From positions 806,001 to 870,000 of the forward strand of contig NZ_CP180208.1 in the NCBI RefSeq assembly GCF_047553045.1: a DNA stretch of 64,000 nt. The letters run 5' to 3'. Of the stretch, positions 59,241 to 64,000 are shown in pieces. This DNA is from Sphingomonas_L flavalba_A (GTDB lineage: Bacteria > Pseudomonadota > Alphaproteobacteria > Sphingomonadales > Sphingomonadaceae). Position 1 is the first letter of the stretch, and every line of letters begins with the position of its first letter. The notes beneath the pieces were generated by a model, which made no database searches, had not been told where the DNA came from, and saw only the letters and a list, made by a program, of their open reading frames with translations. Made by a program: the position numbers and the translations under genes.

Positions 59241-60791
59241 CTATTCGCCGGACCGGGTGGTCCGCGCCGCCTTTGCCTTGGGCGCCGGATACTGGTTCAT
59301 ATCGGCCCAGTCGGGCGGCGGCAGCGTGGCGTTCCACGTCGCATATCGCGCCTGCAGGTCAGATTTCACCTGCGGGAATTGATCGCTCAGGTCGCGCGTT
59401 TCCGCCACGTCCGCATCAAGGTCGTAAAGGGCGCTTTCGCCGGTGGCGTTGTTCAGCCACAGCTTCCATTTGCCCATCCGCACCGCGGATTCGCCGACCA
59501 GCTTCCAGAACAGCACTTCGTGCGGCGCGCCCGCATTCTGTGTTTCTATATAGGGCAGCAGGTTGACGCCATCGAGCGGCTGGGCCGCCCTGGTTGCGAC
59601 CCCTGCGGCGGCGGCGACGGTCGGCAGGATGTCGAGGCTGATGACCGGGTTGTCGTAGACCGAGCCGGCCGGGATGCGGCCGGGCCAGCGCATCATGAAC
59701 GGAACGCGGATTCCGCCTTCATATGTCGAATTCTTGCCGCCGGAATACGGCGCGTTGCTTGCCGGGCGGCTCATCGCGCCGCCATTGTCGCTGAGGAAAA
59801 CGACGATCGTATTCTTGTCCAGCCCCGTGCTCTTCAGCTTGTCCAGCACCGCGCCGACCGCCTGGTCTTGCGCCAGCAGCAGCGCGTTATAGGCGCGGGC
59901 GTTGATGTTCGGCACGGTTTTGCGCAACGCCTCGAAATAGCCGATCGGCACCTGCAGCGGCGGCACCGGCGCATTCATCGGCAGATAGAGCATGAACGGC
60001 CGGTCCTTGTTCCGTTCGATGAAATCGACCGCACGATCGCGAAAATACTCCAGCAGATATTCGTCGACATGGATCAGCCGGCCGTTCTCACGCACGCCAT
60101 TGAGGCCACCGCGAGTCCAGGCGGTCAGCGGGGATTCGTCGTGGAAGTCGATTTTCTGACTGATGTAGTCCGGGTTGGACAGGTCCGCATACTGGATGCT
60201 GGTGTTCCCGTAGAACACGTTCGAATAATCGAAGCCGCGGTTATGCGGGGTGAATTGCGCTCCGTGCCCCAGATGCCATTTGCCGACGACGCCAGTGGTA
60301 TAGCCCGCCGCCTTGAACAGTTCGCCGATGTTGCGTTCGCTGGTCGGTACGCCCCGACGAACGAATTCGGCCTCACCCTGCAACTTGGCCAGGCTGCCGT
60401 CCGGCATGCGGGCTTCGCTCAATTCCGGAAAGGCGCCGGTCGAGACCTGATATTCGAACCCGAAGCGTTGCTGATACCGGCCGGTCACCAGCCCGGCGCG
60501 TGACGGGCTGCACAGCGGCGCGCTGACATAGCCGTTGGTGAATTTCACCCCGTCATGGCCGATGCTGTCGATATTCTTCGTTTCGATCCACGGGTTGCCG
60601 TTGGCCGAAAGATCACGATTGCCCATGTCGTCGGCCAGGATGACGATGACATTGGGCCGGGCATTGGCCTGCGTCCGTGCCGCCGCCGCCCGGTCCGTTG
60701 CGGGTTGCGCCGCCGAGAAGGCTGGCAGCATCGCTGAAATGGCCAGAGCCGATGTCAGATGAAGCGCGGACCGGCGCAGCATTTTCCTCAT
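59241..60791 (-). CDS. Secreted sulfatase (Cys-type, formylglycine-dependent)
   Basis: 516 residues from ATG 60789-60791, chosen because GGGAGGAG lies 8 nt upstream and a signal peptide (RRSALHLTSALAISAMLPAFSAAQ) follows; upstream codons to 61049 are not part of it. RPNVIVILADDMGNRDLSANG gives the metal Asp pair, and APLCSPSRAGLVTGRYQQRFG the modification motif CxPSR, with Cys about residue 94. VGKWHLGHGAQFTPHNRGFDYSNVFYGN and FLSDNGGAMSRPASNAPYSGGKNSTYEGGIRVPFMMRWPGRIPAG complete the S1-type sulfatase active site. It removes sulfate from an unknown ester in the periplasm; FGE is in the same operon. Confidence 0.93.
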   Translation of the reverse strand: MRKMLRRSALHLTSALAISAMLPAFSAAQPATDRAAAARTQANARPNVIVILADDMGNRDLSANGNPWIETKNIDSIGHDGVKFTNGYVSAPLCSPSRAGLVTGRYQQRFGFEYQVSTGAFPELSEARMPDGSLAKLQGEAEFVRRGVPTSERNIGELFKAAGYTTGVVGKWHLGHGAQFTPHNRGFDYSNVFYGNTSIQYADLSNPDYISQKIDFHDESPLTAWTRGGLNGVRENGRLIHVDEYLLEYFRDRAVDFIERNKDRPFMLYLPMNAPVPPLQVPIGYFEALRKTVPNINARAYNALLLAQDQAVGAVLDKLKSTGLDKNTIVVFLSDNGGAMSRPASNAPYSGGKNSTYEGGIRVPFMMRWPGRIPAGSVYDNPVISLDILPTVAAAAGVATRAAQPLDGVNLLPYIETQNAGAPHEVLFWKLVGESAVRMGKWKLWLNNATGESALYDLDADVAETRDLSDQFPQVKSDLQARYATWNATLPPPDWADMNQYPAPKAKAARTTRSGE

Positions 60792-60881
60792 GAATTTTCT
60801 CCTCCCGAACATGGCTCGTCCGCCCGCCACCCATTGCCGCGTTTTTGTCCGATTCAGGGTGTTCGGGGCTATACAAGGCAA

Positions 60882-60913
60882 ATTATATGCACACGCAATT
60901 GCATGTGCAATTG
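60882..60913 (-). promoter_or_regulatory. Sigma70-type promoter with MarR-like palindrome for the sulfatase operon
   Basis: On the minus strand -35 TTGCAC (60905-60910) and -10 TATAAT (60882-60887) are spaced by 17 nt, about 90 bp before the sulfatase ATG. The -35 lies in a perfect palindrome CAATTGCA-TG-TGCAATTG (60896-60913). Repressor binding there would block RNA polymerase. The rest of the 300-bp gap between the sulfatase and the exporter gene shows nothing else I can name. Confidence 0.7.
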
Positions 60914-61097
60914 ATAAATTGGAGCAGGCGCCTTCGCGGACGCCAGGCGTCATTGCTGGCGTACGTGACAAATGCCGTAGGCGACTATCGGATGCTCGAC
61001 AGCGTTGTAGCTTGAGCGCGTCCACAGGCGGCGGCGACGCTGGCCGCACCTATGTCTCGCTGGGGTTGTGTCATTGGGTGTTTGCTGGGCTGGTTGA

Positions 61098-62300
61098 TCA
61101 GCCGGAGGCAGGCGTTCGCTCCGTCAGAAACATCGCGGTTGCCAGCAGCATCGCCGCTGTCAGCACATAGGGCAGGCCAGGGTCCGCAGTGTGGATGACC
61201 GTGCCGGCAATCGGGCCGCAGATGGTGCCCAGCCCCTGCGCCGCGCCGACGATACCGGCAGCCGCACCCTGTTCATGCGGTTTGACCGCATTGGCCGCGA
61301 GGGCCGAAACCGAGGGGTAGACCCATCCCATCCCGAATGCGGCCACGGTGAAACCGATCCACAGCGCCTGTGGACTGGTCGCGATCACCACGCTCGCGAA
61401 ACCCGCCGCGCCGATAACGCTGCCCACGCGGATCATCCGGGCTGGAGTCCAATCGAGCCGGCGCAGAACGGTTTGGGCGCAGACGAGCGCCAGGCCGACC
61501 AGTGCCAGCGCGACGCCGGCGGTGCGGGCGGCATCGCCGGTTGCCAGGTTGAGGCGGTCGAGCGCGAAAAAGCCAACGGTGATCTGCGCTACCGCCACGC
61601 TGAACATTGCCACAAAGGCGGTGACTGTCGCCCCGCGCAGGCGGTGGTCGGAAAAGGCGAGGGGCGCCTTGTTCGCGGCGCCGCGTGGCGCGTCATGCGG
61701 CAGCACGCGCCATAGGATCAGAAAGGCGCATAGCGGCAGGGCGGCCGTCGCATAGAGCGGGATCGCCATGCCATAAGGGGCGACGAGGCCTGCAAATCCC
61801 GGGCCTACAACCATGCCTGCGGCGCTGGCTGCGCCTACGGTCGCCATCGCCGCCGCACGCCGTTGGGCCGGGACATGATCGGCCACCAGCGCCATGGTGG
61901 CGGCAGGAACCGCGGCGTAGAACAGGCCGACCAGCGTCCTGCCGATCAACAGGCCCGCCAGTGCCGCCAGCGGGGCGAGACTTATGCGCAGGGCGACGTC
62001 GATGAAAATGGACAGGCAAAGATAGAGAACCGCGAATGCCCCGACGCCGGTCAACAGGATTGGCCGGCGCCCACGGCGATCGCTGGCCGCCCCCCAGACG
62101 CGGGACATGATCATCCACGCGATGCCGGAAACCGTCATCGTCATGCCAAGATGCCAGGGCTCGAGCCGCAAGACGCGCGCGATCGGACCAGCCAGTGCGA
62201 CGAAGGACATCATCGCCATCGAACACGCAAAAGCCTGCAACATATAGGGAAGGAGGCTGATCGAGCGCGACGCGGCAGAATCGCTGGCGGCGGACGTCAT
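61098..62300 (-). CDS. MFS exporter next to siderophore genes (EntS-like role)
   Basis: 400 residues from ATG 62298-62300 (ATG 62366 and GTG 62411 are possible longer starts). Twelve membrane helices; MFS motif A as MSRVWGAASDRRGRRPILLTGVG; drug-efflux type motif C-like GAASAAGMVVGPGFAGLVAPYG in TM5. It is divergent from isochorismate synthase with a palindrome between, so it most likely exports the catecholate siderophore; this is inference from position, since sequence alone suggests only a multidrug-type pump (12-TM DHA1). Confidence 0.85.
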   Translation of the reverse strand: MTSAASDSAASRSISLLPYMLQAFACSMAMMSFVALAGPIARVLRLEPWHLGMTMTVSGIAWMIMSRVWGAASDRRGRRPILLTGVGAFAVLYLCLSIFIDVALRISLAPLAALAGLLIGRTLVGLFYAAVPAATMALVADHVPAQRRAAAMATVGAASAAGMVVGPGFAGLVAPYGMAIPLYATAALPLCAFLILWRVLPHDAPRGAANKAPLAFSDHRLRGATVTAFVAMFSVAVAQITVGFFALDRLNLATGDAARTAGVALALVGLALVCAQTVLRRLDWTPARMIRVGSVIGAAGFASVVIATSPQALWIGFTVAAFGMGWVYPSVSALAANAVKPHEQGAAAGIVGAAQGLGTICGPIAGTVIHTADPGLPYVLTAAMLLATAMFLTERTPASG

Positions 62301-62470
62301 GTCGGCAGGAACTCGCGATAAGTGTGATAGTGCAAATGAATCGCGGTAAGCGATGCCAACATCCATTGTGTTTTTCAAACGCCATTGTGGAAGGGCGTTT
62401 GGGTCTGCCACTGCGTGGGATTGGGGCCGTCAAGCGCGGACGGTTCGGTGCGCCCAATATCCTGTAATAG

Positions 62471-62491
62471 GATAACCCTTATACGGTTATC
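62471..62491. promoter_or_regulatory. Fur-box-like palindrome between exporter and entC-type gene
   Basis: Perfect 7-bp arms GATAACC (62471-62477) and GGTTATC (62485-62491) around CTTATAC, 21 bp in all. It resembles the GATAAT-based Fur consensus and lies in the divergent control region of two siderophore genes (171 bp from one start, 94 bp from the other). Confidence 0.55.
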
Positions 62492-62585
62492 GTTTCTCCC
62501 CTTGCAGCCGGATTGCGGATAACGGGCTAATTGAGAAGTGTTCGCAACAGCGCGCAGTTCGCCGCGCGGTCAGGAGTGTGTTTCA

Positions 62586-63725
62586 GTGTTCGTGATCGGG
62601 TTTGACGGGGGGCTGTTCGTCACGTCGGGCGGCGGCGCCGGCCTGCGCTGTCAGGGCATTGACCGGCTTGGCGAACGGCTGGCGACATATTTTTCCGGAT
62701 CCGATGTTCCCGCCGGGCAAATTCTGGTGGGAGCGATTCCATTCGATCGGTCCGAAGAAACCGTCCTTGTCGCGCCGCAGCGTGTGTGCCGGGTCGGTCG
62801 GTCCGAAGGCGCTGCTATCCTCGGGCAGATGCGGCGCGCCGGCGCGCCGGCGCAGCCCGTTCACGTGACGGAAACTCCGCCCGCGCCGGTTTATGCCGAC
62901 ATGGTCAACGCGGCTCTGGCGCGGATCGACGGTGCGGGTGCGGCGGGGCTGAGCAAGGTGGTGCTGTCACGCGCCCTGCGCATCGAAATGGATGGCCCTG
63001 CCGATCCGGTGGCAATCGCGCAGCGGCTGCTGAACGATACTAGCGTGACGGTTTTCCTTGCTACATTACAGGACGACAAGGCGATTGTCGGGGCGACGCC
63101 GGAATTGCTGCTGTCGCGGCGCGGGCTGGATATCGTATCGCACCCGTTGGCTGGGTCGATGCCGCGGTCGCCTGACCCGGTCGCGGACCGGGCTGCCGCC
63201 GACGCGCTGCTGCGCTCTGACAAGGATCGTCGCGAACATGAACTGGTGGTGGAGGCCGTGTTCGACACGCTGGCGCCCTATTGTGCTGAACTGTCTGCGC
63301 GGCAGGGTACGGGGCTGCGTTCGACGGCCACGGTCTGGCACCTTGGCACGCGGATCGAAGGGCGCTTGAAGAGCGAGGATGCGCCCTCCGCCGCCGTTCT
63401 GGCGGCCTTGCTGCATCCGACCCCTGCGGTCGGCGGCTATCCGCGGCAAGACGCGTTGGCCACCATTCGGGAACTCGAAACGTATAGCCGGGGATACTAT
63501 GCCGGGGCCGTCGGCTGGGTCGACGAGAAGGGGGACGGCGAGTGGCATGTGAGCCTTCGTTGCGCCCAGATCGACGGACGGACGGTCACGCTCCACGCGG
63601 GCGCGGGCATCGTGGCCGGGTCCGATCCCGCCGCCGAGCTGGCTGAAACCGCAGCGAAGTTTCGGGCTATGCTGGGTGCACTGGGGCTGGACGATGGCGG
63701 GCGTCTGTTCGAGGACGCGGCGTGA
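62586..63725 (+). CDS. Isochorismate synthase (siderophore type)
   Basis: 379 residues from GTG 62586, preferred because CAGGAG (62571-62576) precedes it by 9 nt; GTG 62538 is the alternative. Chorismate-binding fold: GLSKVVLSRALRIEMDGPAD, IVGATPELLLSRRGLDIVSHPLAGSMPRS, DRREHELVVEAVFDTLAPYC, VWHLGTRIEGRLK, LLHPTPAVGGYPRQDALATIRELETYSRGYYAGAVGWVDEKGDGEWHVSLRCAQ and AGAGIVAGSDPAAELAET. Together they fit EntC/DhbC. It converts chorismate to isochorismate, the first step to 2,3-dihydroxybenzoate. Its stop overlaps the next gene as GTGA. Confidence 0.92.
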   Translation: MFVIGFDGGLFVTSGGGAGLRCQGIDRLGERLATYFSGSDVPAGQILVGAIPFDRSEETVLVAPQRVCRVGRSEGAAILGQMRRAGAPAQPVHVTETPPAPVYADMVNAALARIDGAGAAGLSKVVLSRALRIEMDGPADPVAIAQRLLNDTSVTVFLATLQDDKAIVGATPELLLSRRGLDIVSHPLAGSMPRSPDPVADRAAADALLRSDKDRREHELVVEAVFDTLAPYCAELSARQGTGLRSTATVWHLGTRIEGRLKSEDAPSAAVLAALLHPTPAVGGYPRQDALATIRELETYSRGYYAGAVGWVDEKGDGEWHVSLRCAQIDGRTVTLHAGAGIVAGSDPAAELAETAAKFRAMLGALGLDDGGRLFEDAA

Positions 63726-64000
63726 CTGCCGCGATTGCCCAGATCTGGCCGCCAGCCTTTGCCGCGCGATATCGCGAAAAGGGGTATTGGACCGATGAGA
63801 CGTTCCGCACCTTGCTGTCGTCGCGGGCGCAGGCCTGTGGCGACGCTGTGGCGATCGTGGGCGGAGAGCATCGCTGGACATATAATGAGTTGGCGGCGCG
63901 CGCAGAGACCGCTGCCGCCGGCTTCCTGGCGTTGGGATTGCGGCCAGGCGATCGGGTTGTAGTCCAGCTGCCCAACATCGCCGAGTTTTTCGCGGTGGTG
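63722..64000 (+). CDS. 2,3-dihydroxybenzoate-AMP ligase, N-terminal part (3' truncated by window edge)
   Basis: GTG at 63722 overlaps the isochorismate synthase stop; 93 codons are visible, and the frame is open to the window end. The translation contains ARYREKGYWTDETFRTLLSS, then GEHRWTYNELAARAETAAAGF and LRPGDRVVVQLPNIAEFF, which match the N-terminus of EntE/DhbE-type stand-alone adenylating enzymes. It activates 2,3-dihydroxybenzoate as the AMP ester for loading on a carrier protein. The rest of the siderophore cluster lies beyond the window. Confidence 0.9.
   Translation, partial: MTAAIAQIWPPAFAARYREKGYWTDETFRTLLSSRAQACGDAVAIVGGEHRWTYNELAARAETAAAGFLALGLRPGDRVVVQLPNIAEFFAVV

Noticed and set aside
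60812..61049. Longer sulfatase N-terminus
   Set aside because: The upstream codons precede the promoter and the GGGAGGAG ribosome site; the signal peptide fits only the ATG at 60789-60791.

Overview
The window is high-GC alphaproteobacterial DNA, most probably from a sphingomonad (Sphingomonadaceae/Sphingosinicellaceae). The signs are three large TonB-dependent receptors, Spinster-type and siderophore-type MFS pumps, many secreted peptidases (S9, S10, M28), DUF1192 and DUF2842 proteins, a 6S RNA between zapA and the 5-formyl-THF cyclo-ligase gene, and a tkt-gap-pgk operon. I cannot name the species from the sequence.

1-34 kb is chromosomal core. In order it holds: the 3' end of malate synthase G; a DUF1508 protein; a thioesterase; a periplasmic Cu/Zn superoxide dismutase; an XRE regulator next to a SulP anion transporter; an MFS pump; a low-molecular-weight phosphatase and ThpR; a Bax-inhibitor-1 protein; a GST; a dienelactone hydrolase; an S9 peptidase; a subclass B1-type metallo-beta-lactamase; ClpA; a quinone oxidoreductase; a TonB receptor with a Gly/Gln-rich insert; an S10 peptidase; a coupled M28 peptidase and glycerol kinase; an AI-2E-type transporter; tRNA-Asp; the fcl/6S/zapA block; tkt-gap-pgk; and a Nudix-DUF47 fusion followed by a Pit phosphate transporter.

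34-50.9 kb is accessory and visibly less GC-rich. It is bracketed by two IS5-family insertions, one sitting in the TA of the pit stop codon. Between them lie a TonB receptor, a secreted MBL-fold hydrolase, an IclR regulator, and a tightly overlapping operon for non-phosphorylative breakdown of L-fucose (or a close relative). The operon encodes an aldose 1-dehydrogenase (AKR), a lactonase, a split UxaA-type dehydratase, an SDR, a FucP-type permease, a mutarotase, a FAH-family diketo-acid hydrolase, an L-lactate dehydrogenase, and lastly an alkaline phosphatase lipoprotein. Predicted end products are pyruvate plus L-lactate, the latter oxidised to pyruvate. A 23-bp palindrome occurs upstream of both the receptor and the operon. 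A type II-like cas2 with no visible cas1, cas9 or array sits at the right edge next to the second IS, whose transposase is broken.

51-61 kb holds an AraC-regulated aldoxime-to-nitrile-to-acid module (aldoxime dehydratase and nitrilase) followed by a TonB receptor. Convergent to it is a sulfatase-MarR-formylglycine-generating enzyme operon with a sigma70-type promoter whose -35 lies inside an 18-bp palindrome. The last 3 kb opens a catechol siderophore locus: an MFS exporter divergent from isochorismate synthase and a 2,3-dihydroxybenzoate-AMP ligase cut by the window end, with a Fur-box-like palindrome between them.

The strongest candidates for something little described are the fucose operon with its UxaA-type dehydratase, shared operator and terminal phosphatase; the Nudix-DUF47 fusion with a possible ATC start; and the aldoxime/nitrile/TonB island next to a self-sufficient sulfatase cassette.
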